From Sulfuricella sp. (GTDB lineage Bacteria; Pseudomonadota; Gammaproteobacteria; Burkholderiales; Sulfuricellaceae), in assembly GCA_018336195.1 (NCBI GenBank), contig JAGXQV010000142.1, positions 1 through 64,000 of the forward strand: 64,000 nucleotides of DNA, written 5' to 3'. Positions 18,862-28,184 of this stretch are shown here, one piece after another. The notes under the pieces are model-generated. The model had not been told where the DNA came from and did not search any database. It was given only the letters and a program-made list of their open reading frames with translations. Positions within the stretch are counted from its first letter, which is position 1; every line of letters begins with the position of its first letter. The position numbers and the translations under genes are program-made.

Positions 18862-18934
18862 GGCGGCGGTTCCGGCGGGTAAAAAGGCGGTAATTATAAA
18901 CGCTTATCGTCGCGGCGAACGGCAAAAGCTTGGG

Positions 18935-18950
18935 TGGCGTGAAATTTGCA
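18935..18950 (+). promoter_or_regulatory. Sigma-54 (-24/-12) promoter of nifA
   Basis: TGGCGTGAAATTTGCA matches the sigma-54 consensus, with GG (18936-18937) and GC (18948-18949) exactly ten bases apart. It lies 38 bases before the nifA ATG on the same strand. No TGT-N10-ACA NifA upstream site was seen in the 75 bases before it, so activation by NtrC or another activator is as likely as autoregulation. Confidence 0.7.
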
Positions 18951-18987
18951 TCACAATATACTGAAATTCTACAAGAGGTAGCCTCCC

Positions 18988-20604
18988 ATGACCCCCGACT
19001 GCGAATCACTACGACTGACAACCATCTACGAAATCAGCAAGATACTGAGTTCGTCGCTGGACCTGCAAAAGACCCTGCGCGCCGTGCTCAACCTGCTCGA
19101 CTCGCACCTGCAAATGCACCGCAGCATGGCGAGCCTGCTCCAGGATGGGGAATTGCGGGTCGTCGCGGCTTCCGGCCTTTCCAACGAAGCCATCGAGCGC
19201 GGTCGCTTCCTGATCGGCGAAGGGGTGACCGGTCGCATCCTGCAAACCGGGGTGCCGGCGGTGATTCCCGATATTTCCCAGGAACCGCTATTTCTCAATC
19301 GCACCGGTTCGCGCAACCTGCAAGGCCGGCGCATCGCCTTCATCGCCGTGCCGATCAAGGTGGGGCGCCAATGCATCGGGGTGCTCAGCGTGGACCGCGA
19401 AGGCGCCGAAGTGGTCGGGCATTTCCAGAAGGATGTGCGTTTTCTCTACATGGTCGCCAACCTGATCGGTCAGACCGTGCGTCTGCACCAGAACGTGGCG
19501 GCGGAGCGCGAACAACTCATGCAGGAAAAATTCCGCCTGCAAAAGGAACTGCAAGGCAAGTTCAGCTTGGACAACGTGATCGGCGTCAGCAAGCGCATGC
19601 AGCAGGTGTTCGCCGACGTGCATCAGGCCGCGCCGGGCAAGGCCACCATTTTGTTGCGCGGCGAGTCGGGGACCGGCAAGGAAGCCATTGCGCGCGCCAT
19701 CCATTTCCTCAGCCCGCGCAAGGACGGGCCGTTCATCAAGCTCAATTGCGCCGCATTGCCGGAAAGCCTCCTCGAATCGGAACTGTTCGGCCACGAAAAA
19801 GGGGCTTTCACCGGCGCCACCAGCGAACGCAAGGGGCGCTTCGAACTGGCCCATGGCGGCACCCTGTTCCTCGATGAAATCGGCGATGTCTCCCCGGCCT
19901 TCCAGGCCAAGCTGTTGCGGGTGTTGCAGGAGCGCGAATTCGAACGGGTCGGCGGCAACCGCACCATTCGCGTCGACGTGCGCCTGATTACCGCGACCAA
20001 CCGCAACCTGGAAGACATGGTGCGCAAGGGAGAATTCCGCGCCGACCTGTATTTCCGCATCAACGTGGTGTCGATTTTCCTGCCGCCGCTACGCGAGCGG
20101 CGCGACGACATTCCCTTGCTCGCCGAGTATTTCCTGGAAAAATACAATCGCGAGAACAAGCGCCGCCTCACCATCGCCCCCGAGGCCATGCAAGCCATGG
20201 CGCACTGCGGCTGGCCGGGCAACGTGCGCGAGCTGGAAAACTGTATCGAGCGCATGGCGACCATGACGCGCGGCAACCTGGTGCGCCATGCCGACCTGCT
20301 GTGCCAGAAAGGGCTGTGTTTTTCTTCCACCCTGAGCGACATCGGCCGTACCCATAACGCCATTCCCATCCTGGCCGCACCCGCTGCCGGTGAGTCCTCG
20401 CGAATGCCGTCTCGGGACGGTGAGCCAGCGTCCGCCGCCACGGAATCCGAAGAGAACCTGCCGCTTTCGGAGCGCGACCGGCTGGTCCAGGCCATGGAAA
20501 AATGCGGCTGGGTGCAAGCCAAGGCCGCCCGCCTGCTCAGTCTCACGCCGCGCCAGATGGGCTATGCCTTGAAGAAATACGACATCCCGCTGAAAAAGTT
20601 GTAA
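18988..20604 (+). CDS. nifA: NifA-type sigma-54-dependent activator of nitrogen fixation
   Basis: A 538-residue enhancer-binding protein. An N-terminal GAF domain (about 15-165) is followed by an AAA+ domain with Walker A GESGTGKE (from G225), the sigma-54 contact loop GAFTGA (272-277) and [10 protein letters not shown] Fis-type helix-turn-helix ends the protein ([20 protein letters not shown]). Four cysteines follow the C-X11-C-X19-C-X4-C spacing (C407, C419, C439, C444) of oxygen-sensitive NifA proteins. This suggests direct redox control without NifL, and no nifL is adjacent. NifA drives nif gene transcription under N limitation and low oxygen; no nif structural genes lie in the window. 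Confidence 0.93.
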   Translation: MTPDCESLRLTTIYEISKILSSSLDLQKTLRAVLNLLDSHLQMHRSMASLLQDGELRVVAASGLSNEAIERGRFLIGEGVTGRILQTGVPAVIPDISQEPLFLNRTGSRNLQGRRIAFIAVPIKVGRQCIGVLSVDREGAEVVGHFQKDVRFLYMVANLIGQTVRLHQNVAAEREQLMQEKFRLQKELQGKFSLDNVIGVSKRMQQVFADVHQAAPGKATILLRGESGTGKEAIARAIHFLSPRKDGPFIKLNCAALPESLLESELFGHEKGAFTGATSERKGRFELAHGGTLFLDEIGDVSPAFQAKLLRVLQEREFERVGGNRTIRVDVRLITATNRNLEDMVRKGEFRADLYFRINVVSIFLPPLRERRDDIPLLAEYFLEKYNRENKRRLTIAPEAMQAMAHCGWPGNVRELENCIERMATMTRGNLVRHADLLCQKGLCFSSTLSDIGRTHNAIPILAAPAAGESSRMPSRDGEPASAATESEENLPLSERDRLVQAMEKCGWVQAKAARLLSLTPRQMGYALKKYDIPLKKL

Positions 20605-20750
20605 AGCGGGACTCGGTTTCAGTTGGAAGGGATGCCGTGCCGGTTTTCGGGGCCGATTCCAGCGTGCACGGACGCGGTTGCGTCCCGCAGCCAACAATTC
20701 TCCGAAAATGCGTTAAACTTATTGGATATTTTCGCTTAAGGAGCCGTAAC

Positions 20751-21161
20751 TTGCAGTTCGTTCAAAATAACATCTGGTTGATTCTGACCGCCGTGGTGGC
20801 GGCCTACATGTTGATCTGGCCGGCTTTGGGAAAGCGTTTTTCGGGGGTGGTGGACGTCGGCGTGACGGAAGCCGTGACGCTCCTCAATCACAACGATGCC
20901 GTGATTCTGGATGTGCGCGAGGACAGCGAATATTACAGCGGTCACGTTCCGCATTCGCGCCATATTCCGCTGGGCGCACTGAACAAGCGCCACGTCGAAC
21001 TCGACAAATTCAAGGGCAAGCCATTGATCGTGGTGTGCCGTAGCGGCGCGCGCTCCGGCAGCGCCTGCGGGATGTTGCGCAAGCTCGGTTTCGAGCAAGT
21101 TTATAACCTGTCGGGCGGGGTTGGCGCCTGGCAGCAAGCCAACATGCCGATGGAGAAATGA
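20751..21161 (+). CDS. Membrane-anchored rhodanese-like protein
   Basis: A 136-residue protein with an N-terminal membrane segment (NIWLILTAVVAAYMLIWPAL) and a single rhodanese domain. The catalytic loop is CRSGARSGSA, with Cys as sulphur acceptor. I chose the TTG at 20751 because AAGGAG lies seven bases upstream. The longer frame with an ATG start would run inside nifA and give a Cys/Arg-rich leader without similarity. It is the first gene of a rhodanese-grxC-trxC-secB run and overlaps the next start region. YibN-like proteins have this layout. Confidence 0.85.
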   Translation: MQFVQNNIWLILTAVVAAYMLIWPALGKRFSGVVDVGVTEAVTLLNHNDAVILDVREDSEYYSGHVPHSRHIPLGALNKRHVELDKFKGKPLIVVCRSGARSGSACGMLRKLGFEQVYNLSGGVGAWQQANMPMEK

Positions 21162-21163
21162 TC

Positions 21164-21421
21164 ATGCCGAATATCACCATGTATTGCACCGCCGTGTGCC
21201 CTTACTGCATCAACGCCGAAAAATTGCTGAATCGCAAGGGCGTGACGCAGATCGACAAAATCCGTATCGATATCGACCACTCGCGCCAGGCTGAAATGAT
21301 CCAACGTACCGGGCGGCGCACCGTCCCGCAGATTTTCATCGGCGATTTTCACGTCGGCGGATTCGACGACCTTTCCGCACTCGACATGGAAGGCAAGCTC
21401 GATCCGCTGCTGGCGGGCTGA
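21164..21421 (+). CDS. grxC: Glutaredoxin 3
   Basis: An 85-residue dithiol glutaredoxin. The active site is CPYC in YCTAVCPYCINAEKLL. The TVPQIFIGDFHVGGFDDL segment carries the cis-proline and glutathione-binding region. It reduces protein and low-molecular disulphides with glutathione. An alternative start two codons upstream (ATG 21158) overlaps the rhodanese stop as ATGA. The GGAG spacing favours 21164. It belongs to the redox/secretion gene run. Confidence 0.93.
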   Translation: MPNITMYCTAVCPYCINAEKLLNRKGVTQIDKIRIDIDHSRQAEMIQRTGRRTVPQIFIGDFHVGGFDDLSALDMEGKLDPLLAG

Positions 21422-21427
21422 TTCGCC

Positions 21428-21856
21428 ATGCTGCTGGTTTGTCCCCACTGTTTCGCCACCAACCGGGTGCCGGACGAACGTCTCGGCGATAACCCGAAAT
21501 GCGGGAAATGCGCCGCACTCGTTCTCGACGGCGTGCCGGTCGAACTGACGGCCGGCACTTTCGCGGCCTTCGTGGCGGGTAACGAAATGCCGGTGTTGGT
21601 GGATTTCTGGGCGCCTTGGTGCGGGCCGTGCAAGATGATGGGGCCGGTATTCGCACAAGCGGCGGCACAGATGAAAACCCAGTTTTGTTTTGCCAAGGTC
21701 AACACCGAGGCGGAACAAGCCCTGGCGGGGCAATACGCTATCCGCAGCATTCCTACCCTGGCCCTGTTCAAGGGCGGACGGGAAGTCGACCGGGTTTCCG
21801 GGGCGCTCGACGCAGCCAGCCTGAAAAGCTGGCTGTTACATCACCAACAACGGTAA
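21428..21856 (+). CDS. trxC: Thioredoxin 2 with N-terminal zinc motif
   Basis: A 142-residue TrxC-type thioredoxin. The N-terminal zinc module has two CxxC pairs (CPHC, CGKC). The thioredoxin domain carries the active site WAPWCGPCKMM and the cis-proline in RSIPTLALF. TrxC is a general disulphide reductase, often induced by oxidative stress. Six bases separate it from grxC. The next gene, secB, begins 33 bases downstream. Confidence 0.95.
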   Translation: MLLVCPHCFATNRVPDERLGDNPKCGKCAALVLDGVPVELTAGTFAAFVAGNEMPVLVDFWAPWCGPCKMMGPVFAQAAAQMKTQFCFAKVNTEAEQALAGQYAIRSIPTLALFKGGREVDRVSGALDAASLKSWLLHHQQR

Positions 21857-21889
21857 AATAACGATTTTTCCCTTTCAGGAACCCTCAAA

Positions 21890-22354
21890 ATGAGCGAAGA
21901 ACAGCAACAACCGCTATTCAACATCGAAAAAATCTATCTCAAGGACGCTTCGGTCGAAGTGCCCAACGCTCCCCAGGTTTTCCTGGCCCGCGAAACTCCG
22001 CAGGTCGATGTGCAAGTACACACTCAGGGCGGCCCGGTCGACGAAGGCGTTTACGAAGTCGTCCTCACCGTGACCGTTACCGCCAAGCTTCCCGATGACA
22101 AGACCATGTTCCTCGTCGAAGCCAGCCAGGCCGGCATCTTCACCATGCGCAACATCCCCGCAAGCGACCTCGAAGCGATCCTCGGCATCGGCTGTCCGAA
22201 CATCGTCTTCCCCTATGTGCGTGAAACCATCTCCGACCTGGTCAGCCGTTCCGGCTTCCCGCCGGTGATCCTCAGCCCGATGAATTTCGAAGCCATGTAT
22301 GCGCAAAAGCAAGCCCAAGCGCAAGCGGATGAAAACCCCGGCTCGACCCACTAA
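21890..22354 (+). CDS. secB: Protein-export chaperone SecB
   Basis: A 154-residue cytosolic tetrameric chaperone that keeps precursors unfolded and delivers them to SecA. Diagnostic segments are FNIEKIYLKDASVEVPNAPQ, VYEVVLTVTVTAK, and the C-terminal YVRETISDLVSRSGFPPVIL with PMNFEAMYAQ. A GGAACCCTC region precedes the ATG. It overlaps the downstream SH3 gene by 26 bases, so the two are probably translated in a coupled way. Confidence 0.97.
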   Translation: MSEEQQQPLFNIEKIYLKDASVEVPNAPQVFLARETPQVDVQVHTQGGPVDEGVYEVVLTVTVTAKLPDDKTMFLVEASQAGIFTMRNIPASDLEAILGIGCPNIVFPYVRETISDLVSRSGFPPVILSPMNFEAMYAQKQAQAQADENPGSTH

Positions 22355-22811
22355 TCCCGGCTTTCCCGGCGGCTATCTGCCGTCGTTCCTGTTGCTGCTT
22401 GCCGCGTGTCTGCCCGGTGCGGCGGCGGCACTCGACTTCCGTTCCGTTGCCGCGGCGCACGCCGTGCTTTACGACGCGCCCTCCCCACAGGCGAAAAAAC
22501 GCTACGTCGTCGGCAAATACTTCCCGGTCGAGGCCGTGATCGTCCTCGACTCCATGGTCAAGGTGCGCGACAGCAGCGGCGAGCTTTCCTGGATCGAAAA
22601 GAAAAATTTGAGCGAAGCTCGTACCGTGGTCGTTACCGCGCCTCGCGCCGATATCCGCCAAGCACCCGACAAAAATGCCGCGCTGGTTTTCCAGGCCGAC
22701 AAGGACGTCGCGCTGGAACTCGTCGAAGCCCCCCGCACCGGCTGGGCCAAGGTGCGCCACCGCGACGGACAAAGCGGATTTGTCGCGGCATCCCAGGTGT
22801 GGGGTCTATGA
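22329..22811 (+). CDS. Exported SH3-domain protein
   Basis: A 160-residue protein with an N-terminal signal ([19 protein letters not shown]) and two SH3b-like repeats. The first is [20 protein letters not shown] and the second is [20 protein letters not shown]. Bacterial SH3b domains usually contact peptidoglycan. The start inside secB is the first Met before the signal peptide; another Met lies ten codons earlier. The stop overlaps the gpsA start as ATGA. Gene order secB, SH3 protein, gpsA is a recurrent betaproteobacterial arrangement. Confidence 0.85.
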   Translation: MKTPARPTNPGFPGGYLPSFLLLLAACLPGAAAALDFRSVAAAHAVLYDAPSPQAKKRYVVGKYFPVEAVIVLDSMVKVRDSSGELSWIEKKNLSEARTVVVTAPRADIRQAPDKNAALVFQADKDVALELVEAPRTGWAKVRHRDGQSGFVAASQVWGL

Positions 22812-23809
22812 AAGTTGCCGTACTTGGTGCCGGCGCCTGGGGAACCGCCCTGGCACTCAATCTTGCCGCCCGTCACGCGGTCGCCCTGTGGACCCGCAAT
22901 CCGGCGCACCTCGCGGAAATGCAGGCGGAGCGCGCCAACCCGCGTTACTTGCCGGGATTCCCCTTTCCCGACACCCTAAGCCTCGCGTCCGACCTCACCG
23001 TTGCCCTCCAGGATGCCGCGCTGGCGCTGGTAGTCACCCCCACCGCCGGCCTGCGTCCGACCCTGCGCGAAGTGGCGGCCCGCGCCCCCGGTTTGCCGGT
23101 TATCTGGGCCTGCAAGGGCTTCGAGGCGGGCACGGCGCGGCTACCGCACCAGATTGCCGCCGAAGAACTCGGGTCATGCGCTTCTTATGGCGTCCTCTCC
23201 GGCCCCAGCTTCGCCCGCGAGGTGGCGCAAGGCTTGCCCGCCGCGCTGACCGTGGCCGCCGCCGACGAAAATTTCGCCCATGCCATGGCCACGCAATTGC
23301 ATAGCGCCCGGTTGCGGATTTACCACAGCAGCGACGTGGTCGGGGTGGAAACCGGAGGGGCCGTGAAGAACGTCATGGCCATCGCCGCCGGGATTTCCGA
23401 CGGCATGGGCTACGGCCACAATGCCCGTGCCGCCCTGATCACCCGCGGCTTGGCGGAAATCACCCGGCTTGGCAGCTCCCTCGGTGGACGCCCGGAAACC
23501 TTCATGGGGCTGACCGGGGTGGGCGACTTGATCCTCACCTGCACCGGCGACCTGTCGCGCAATCGCACCGTCGGCCTCAAGTTGGCTTCGGGCATGAAGC
23601 TCGACGAAATCCTCCGCGAACTGGGCCACGTCGCCGAAGGCGTCAACACCGCCGCCGAAGTACAACGCCTGGCTCGCCAGACCGGGGTGGAAATGCCAAT
23701 CACCGAAGCGGTCTGCCGCGTCCTGTTCGACGGGATGGCCCCCGGCAAAGCGGTGGAGGAACTGCTGAACCGCAAGCCTAAAGCGGAAAACGGCGTGGCA
23801 GCCGGATAA
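22808..23809 (+). CDS. gpsA: Glycerol-3-phosphate dehydrogenase [NAD(P)+]
   Basis: A 333-residue enzyme that reduces dihydroxyacetone phosphate to sn-glycerol 3-phosphate for phospholipid synthesis. The Rossmann motif is [16 protein letters not shown]. Family segments are [43 protein letters not shown] with the catalytic Lys, and [17 protein letters not shown]. The start at 22808 places the dinucleotide motif at the N-terminus, as usual. It shares four bases with the SH3 gene. Confidence 0.97.
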   Translation: MKVAVLGAGAWGTALALNLAARHAVALWTRNPAHLAEMQAERANPRYLPGFPFPDTLSLASDLTVALQDAALALVVTPTAGLRPTLREVAARAPGLPVIWACKGFEAGTARLPHQIAAEELGSCASYGVLSGPSFAREVAQGLPAALTVAAADENFAHAMATQLHSARLRIYHSSDVVGVETGGAVKNVMAIAAGISDGMGYGHNARAALITRGLAEITRLGSSLGGRPETFMGLTGVGDLILTCTGDLSRNRTVGLKLASGMKLDEILRELGHVAEGVNTAAEVQRLARQTGVEMPITEAVCRVLFDGMAPGKAVEELLNRKPKAENGVAAG

Positions 23810-23859
23810 CCTTTCATCCCAGGCGGCAACTTTAACTTACCTATCCTTCCGGAACGACT

Positions 23860-24396
23860 ATGGAACAATTTCACGGTACCACCATCCTTTCCGCACGGCG
23901 CGGCAGCCAAGTCGCCATGGGCGGCGACGGCCAGGTCACCCTCGGCAACATCGTGGTCAAGGCCAGCGCGCGCAAGGTGCGCCGTCTTTATCACGACAAG
24001 ATCCTCGCTGGATTCGCCGGCGGCACGGCGGATGCCTTCACCCTCTTCGAGCGCTTCGAAGCCAAGCTGGACAAGCATCAGGGCCACCTGCTGCGCTCCG
24101 CCGTCGAACTCGCCAAGGATTGGCGCACCGACCGCATCCTGCGCCGCCTCGAAGCCATGCTGGCGGTCGCCGACGCGGAATGCTCGCTGATTATCACCGG
24201 CAACGGCGACGTGCTGGAACCGGAACGCGGCCTGGTCTCCATCGGCAGCGGCGGGCCTTATGCGCAATCGGCGGCGCGCGCCCTGCTCGACCACACCGAC
24301 CTGCCGCCCGCCGAGATCGTCAAGAATGCCCTGACCATCGCCGCGGATCTGTGCATTTATACCAACCAGAACCATGTAATCGAGTGCCTCGATTAG
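23860..24396 (+). CDS. hslV: ATP-dependent protease subunit HslV
   Basis: A 178-residue proteasome-like peptidase. The propeptide MEQFHG would be removed to expose the nucleophilic Thr7 (TTILSARRG). Typical motifs are [28 protein letters not shown] and [15 protein letters not shown]. It forms the double hexamer chamber capped by HslU. It precedes hslU by 91 bases that contain an inverted repeat. Confidence 0.97.
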   Translation: MEQFHGTTILSARRGSQVAMGGDGQVTLGNIVVKASARKVRRLYHDKILAGFAGGTADAFTLFERFEAKLDKHQGHLLRSAVELAKDWRTDRILRRLEAMLAVADAECSLIITGNGDVLEPERGLVSIGSGGPYAQSAARALLDHTDLPPAEIVKNALTIAADLCIYTNQNHVIECLD

Positions 24397-24400
24397 TTTT

Positions 24401-24487
24401 TAGTGTTGAGTGTTTAGTGCTGAGTTGATGAGCGGCTGTGCCGCAAATCCCAAAACCAAACACTCAAAACTAAACACTTAACACTGA
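24401..24487. repeat. Dispersed palindromic repeat, family B, copy 1
   Basis: TAGTGTTGAGTGTTTAGTG on the left and its imperfect reverse complement (AACTAAACACTTAACACT) on the right flank a central GCGGCTGTGCCGC stem. The element fills the hslV-hslU gap and ends directly at the hslU start. A related copy lies before mpl at 36561-36672. In an mRNA it would form a long hairpin immediately before the hslU start. Confidence 0.6.
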
Positions 24488-25834
24488 ATGAACGCCATGA
24501 CCCAAATGACCCCGCAAGAGATCGTCCACGAACTCGACAAATTCATTATCGGCCAGCACGACGCCAAGCGCGCCGTAGCCATCGCCCTGCGCAACCGCTG
24601 GCGGCGCCAGCAGGTCGAGGAGCCGCTGCGCCACGAGATCACCCCCAAGAACATCCTGATGATAGGCCCGACCGGCGTGGGCAAGACCGAAATCGCGCGG
24701 CGCCTGGCCAAGCTCGCCAACGCCCCGTTCATCAAGGTCGAAGCGACCAAGTTTACCGAGGTCGGCTACGTGGGGCGCGATGTCGATTCGATCATCCGCG
24801 ACCTCACCGAGATGTCGATCAAGCAGGCCCGCGAGCAGGAAACCCGCAAGGTGCGCTTTCGTGCCGAGGAAATGGCGGAAGACCGGGTACTCGACGCGCT
24901 ACTGCCGCCGGCCCGCGACACCGGCTGGGGCGGCGAACCCGAACCGCGCCACGACGATAATGCCACCCGCCAGAAATTCCGCAAGAAACTGCGCGAAGGC
25001 GAGCTCGACGACAAGGAAATCGACATCGAAGTGGCGGCGGCCCAGGCGCATATGGAAATCCTCGCCCCGCCCGGCATGGAAGACATGACCTCGCAAATCC
25101 AGAGCATGTTCCAGAATATGGGCAGCAACCGCACCAAAACCCGCAAGATGAAAATCCGTGAGGCGATGAAGCTCCTCACTGAAGAAGAGGCGATCAAGCT
25201 CATCAATGACGAGGAGTTGAAGATCCGGGCGGTCGCCAACGTTGAGCAAAACGGCATCGTATTCCTCGATGAAATCGACAAGATCACCAGCCGTTCCGAA
25301 ACCTCCGGTGCCGACGTGTCGCGCCAGGGCGTGCAGCGCGACTTGCTGCCGCTGGTGGAAGGCACCACGGTGTCCACCAAGTACGGGATGATAAAAACCG
25401 ACCATATCTTGTTTATTTGCTCGGGGGCTTTTCACCTCGCCAAGCCTTCCGACCTGATTCCCGAACTGCAAGGCCGCCTGCCCATCCGGGTCGAGTTGGA
25501 CAGCCTAAGCGTCAGCGATTTCGAACAGATACTCACCAACACCGACGCCTGCCTGACCCGCCAATACCAAGCGCTCCTGGAAACCGAAAGCGTTACCCTG
25601 GATTTCCGCCCCGACGCCATCCGCCGCCTTGCCGAAATCGCCTTCGACGTGAACGAAAAAACCGAGAATATCGGTGCGCGGCGCCTCTACACGGTGATGG
25701 AAAAACTGCTTGAGGAGATTTCTTTCGAAGCCGGCAAATACGGCGAGGCTCCTGTGGTTATCGACGCCGCTTACGTCGATGGGCGTCTCAAGGAACTGGC
25801 GAAGAGCGAGGATTTAGCGCGTTACGTGTTGTGA
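24488..25834 (+). CDS. hslU: ATP-dependent protease ATPase subunit HslU
   Basis: A 448-residue AAA+ unfoldase partner of HslV. Walker A is GPTGVGKTE, the pore loop is in GYVGRDVDS, Walker B is [10 protein letters not shown], and the sensor 2 region is [14 protein letters not shown]. The central I-domain spans about residues 110-240. The C-terminus DLARYVL inserts into HslV. Start codons at 24488 and 24497 are both possible ([13 protein letters not shown]); neither has a strong ribosome-binding site because of the adjacent repeat. Confidence 0.96.
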   Translation: MNAMTQMTPQEIVHELDKFIIGQHDAKRAVAIALRNRWRRQQVEEPLRHEITPKNILMIGPTGVGKTEIARRLAKLANAPFIKVEATKFTEVGYVGRDVDSIIRDLTEMSIKQAREQETRKVRFRAEEMAEDRVLDALLPPARDTGWGGEPEPRHDDNATRQKFRKKLREGELDDKEIDIEVAAAQAHMEILAPPGMEDMTSQIQSMFQNMGSNRTKTRKMKIREAMKLLTEEEAIKLINDEELKIRAVANVEQNGIVFLDEIDKITSRSETSGADVSRQGVQRDLLPLVEGTTVSTKYGMIKTDHILFICSGAFHLAKPSDLIPELQGRLPIRVELDSLSVSDFEQILTNTDACLTRQYQALLETESVTLDFRPDAIRRLAEIAFDVNEKTENIGARRLYTVMEKLLEEISFEAGKYGEAPVVIDAAYVDGRLKELAKSEDLARYVL

Positions 25835-25841
25835 CGGCAAG

Positions 25842-26966
25842 GTGAAACTGTCCGATATTCCCCACCTGCGCGGCCTGTTCTTCCTGCTCCTGGCCGGCGC
25901 GCTGTTTTTCCTGATCCTCCAGATCGAGGAGAAAACCCCGCCTTTCGCCAAGGACGCGCCCACCCACGTCCTCGATCAAGCCAAGCTGTTGGCGGACGGC
26001 AACCGCGCCAAATTTGAGGAATACCTCGCCTGGGTGCAGCGCGAATCCGACGTGGACCTGCGCTTCGTGTTCCTGCACGACAGCCCCGCTACCGGCCTCG
26101 AACAACATGCCGCCCAGCTCGCCACGGAGATGGGGATAGGCCGCAAGACCGGCGATCGGCGCGGCCTGCTGCTGGTCTACGACGCCACCAGCCGGCAACT
26201 GCGCATCGAAACCGGTTACGGCCTGGAAGGCGTCCTGCCCGACAGCTTCATCGCCCATCTGATGCGCGACCATGCGAGCGCCTACTTCGCCCAGGACAAT
26301 CTTGCCCTGGGCCTGCGCCTGCTGGTGCGGCTAATCCACCAGCGCATCCGCGAAGCCGTGTTGGGCCGCCAGTTCGACCCCAAGGTGTTGGACGGATTGC
26401 CCCCAGCCGGCTGGCTCTCCGGCGGCGCGGGCGCCAGCCAGACCATGCCACGCGGCGCGGCGGCTTATCTGGGCGGCACTCTCGATGCCGCCACCCGCCA
26501 CCGCTTTTCTCCCCAGGCCACGCCGGAAGCCGCCTACCGCCTTTATCTGGAATGGCTGGCGCTGGGCGTCAAGGACGCCGACGTCGAACTGTTCACCCCG
26601 GAATCGCGCCGCTTCGTCGGCAGCCTACCGCTCAGCCGCGCCTATTTCGACTTCATTCTCTACCAGGAATATGGGCGCGCCTACCGCATCGACGAACGCG
26701 GCGAACTGGCCCTGCTCACATTTACCGACGACCCGCTGGTTAGCCCCCACTTCTTCGTCAAGGCCGACGATGGCTGGCGTATCGATTTGATGGCGGAAGT
26801 GCGCAACACCCGTAACCGGGTGGGTGGGGTGTACATCTGGGATTACAGCGGCAAGGACGACCCCTACAGCAAAGCTTTCGCCGACAAGCTGGTCAAGCTC
26901 AAGGGCTACACACGGCTGAAGGACGGCGACAACCGGGAACTGCCGATCCGCGGGGATAAGCGTTAG
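25842..26966 (+). CDS. TPM-domain membrane-associated protein
   Basis: A 374-residue protein that starts with GTG. The N-terminal membrane anchor is LRGLFFLLLAGALFFLILQI. It is followed by a TPM domain (about residues 40-170) with DQAKLLADGNRAKFEEYLAW, GDRRGLLLVYDATSRQLRIETGYGLEG and PDSFIAHLMRDH. The C-terminal half (from about 220) has no recognised domain and includes RIDLMAEVRNTRNRVGGVY. TPM proteins have been linked to phosphatase activity and membrane-protein maintenance. The gene follows hslU by seven bases, so quality-control co-expression is plausible. Confidence 0.75.
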   Translation: MKLSDIPHLRGLFFLLLAGALFFLILQIEEKTPPFAKDAPTHVLDQAKLLADGNRAKFEEYLAWVQRESDVDLRFVFLHDSPATGLEQHAAQLATEMGIGRKTGDRRGLLLVYDATSRQLRIETGYGLEGVLPDSFIAHLMRDHASAYFAQDNLALGLRLLVRLIHQRIREAVLGRQFDPKVLDGLPPAGWLSGGAGASQTMPRGAAAYLGGTLDAATRHRFSPQATPEAAYRLYLEWLALGVKDADVELFTPESRRFVGSLPLSRAYFDFILYQEYGRAYRIDERGELALLTFTDDPLVSPHFFVKADDGWRIDLMAEVRNTRNRVGGVYIWDYSGKDDPYSKAFADKLVKLKGYTRLKDGDNRELPIRGDKR

Positions 26967-26998
26967 AGGCGGCGAGACACGCCAATTTGACGCAATAA

Positions 26999-27015
26999 CC
27001 GGCTTAGCCAGCCGG
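26999..27015. terminator. Hairpin between convergent genes
   Basis: CCGGCT-TAGCC-AGCCGG forms a short hairpin in the 57-base gap between the TPM gene and pilU, which converge. There is no T-tract, so intrinsic termination is only possible, not shown. Confidence 0.35.
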
Positions 27016-27023
27016 AAATCCGC

Positions 27024-28178
27024 CTACTTCAACATATCCGCATTCAGGGTAATTCCGGCGAAGCTGGCTTCCGGGGTGGATTCGCTTTGCTGGGGGGCTT
27101 CCTGGTGGGCATCCTCGCTGGGGGCGGAGTTGTTGATGAGCCAGGAGAGGTTGGTGGGCGAGTCGGAGTTGATCATCGCCTCGTCGAGGCTGACTTTTCC
27201 CGAGGAATAAAGCTGGAACAGCGCCTGTTCGAAGGTCTGCGAGCCGGGACTCATGCTCTTTTCCATGGCGTCCTTGATTTCGTCCACATGGCCGTCCTTG
27301 ATTAGTTCGGCGATGTGCGTGGTGTTCATCAGGACTTCCACCGCCGGAACGCGCTTGCCGTCCACACCCCGTACCAGGCGCTGCGAAACCACGCATTTCA
27401 AGCTGATGGAGAGATCCAGCAGTAGCGAGGGGCGGGCTTCGAAGGGGAAGAAGTTGATGATGCGATTCATCGCGTGGTAGCTGTTGTTGGCGTGCAGCGT
27501 GGACAGGCACAAGTGGCCGGTCTGGGCGTAGGTCATGGCGTGCTGCATGGTTTCCTTGTCGCGGATTTCGCCGATCAGGATCATGTCGGGGGCCTCGCGC
27601 ATGGCGTTGACCAGGGCGTTGTGGAAGGACTGGGTGTCGAGCCCGACTTCGCGCTGGTTGACCAGGGATTTCTTGTGCTTGTAGACGAATTCGACGGGGT
27701 CTTCGATGGTGAGGATGTGCCCGCTCTTGTTGGCGTTGCGATGGTCGATCATCGCCGCCAGGGTGGTCGATTTGCCCGAGCCGGTGGCCCCGACGATGAG
27801 GATCAGGCCGCGCTTTTCCATCGCCATGTCCTTCATCACCGACGGGACGCCGAGGCTGTCGATGTCGGGGATGGTGGTGGGGATCATGCGGATCACCATG
27901 GCGATGCTGCCGCGCTGGCGGAACACGTTGACCCGGTAGATGCCCACGTCCGGCAGGCTGTAGCTGAAGTTCATCTCCATCGAGGCTTCGAAAGCTTGCA
28001 CCTGCGCTTCGTTCATCAGGTTGTAGGCGATGCTCTTGGCCATTGCCGGGTCGAGGATCTGGTTGTTGACCGGGCGGGCGATGCCTTCGATCTTGATGGT
28101 GATCGGGGCGCCGACCGAGAAAAACAGGTCGGAGGCATGTTTATCAGCCATCAGCTTGAACAGCGGAGTGATGTCCAT
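27024..28178 (-). CDS. pilU: Type IV pilus retraction ATPase PilU
   Basis: A 384-residue PilT/PilU-family hexameric ATPase. It starts MDITPLFKLMADKHASDLFF, typical of PilU. Walker A is VGATGSGKSTTLAAMID. The Asp box is LTIEDPVEFVYKH, Walker B lies in EAPDMILIGEIRDKETM and the His box in TGHLCLSTLHANN. The long acidic C-terminal tail (from about residue 340) is characteristic of PilU rather than PilT. PilU assists PilT-powered retraction. Here it is the last gene of a six-gene operon with STAS and GGDEF proteins, and pilT is not adjacent. Confidence 0.93.
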   Translation of the reverse strand: MDITPLFKLMADKHASDLFFSVGAPITIKIEGIARPVNNQILDPAMAKSIAYNLMNEAQVQAFEASMEMNFSYSLPDVGIYRVNVFRQRGSIAMVIRMIPTTIPDIDSLGVPSVMKDMAMEKRGLILIVGATGSGKSTTLAAMIDHRNANKSGHILTIEDPVEFVYKHKKSLVNQREVGLDTQSFHNALVNAMREAPDMILIGEIRDKETMQHAMTYAQTGHLCLSTLHANNSYHAMNRIINFFPFEARPSLLLDLSISLKCVVSQRLVRGVDGKRVPAVEVLMNTTHIAELIKDGHVDEIKDAMEKSMSPGSQTFEQALFQLYSSGKVSLDEAMINSDSPTNLSWLINNSAPSEDAHQEAPQQSESTPEASFAGITLNADMLK

Positions 28179-28184
28179 GGCGGT

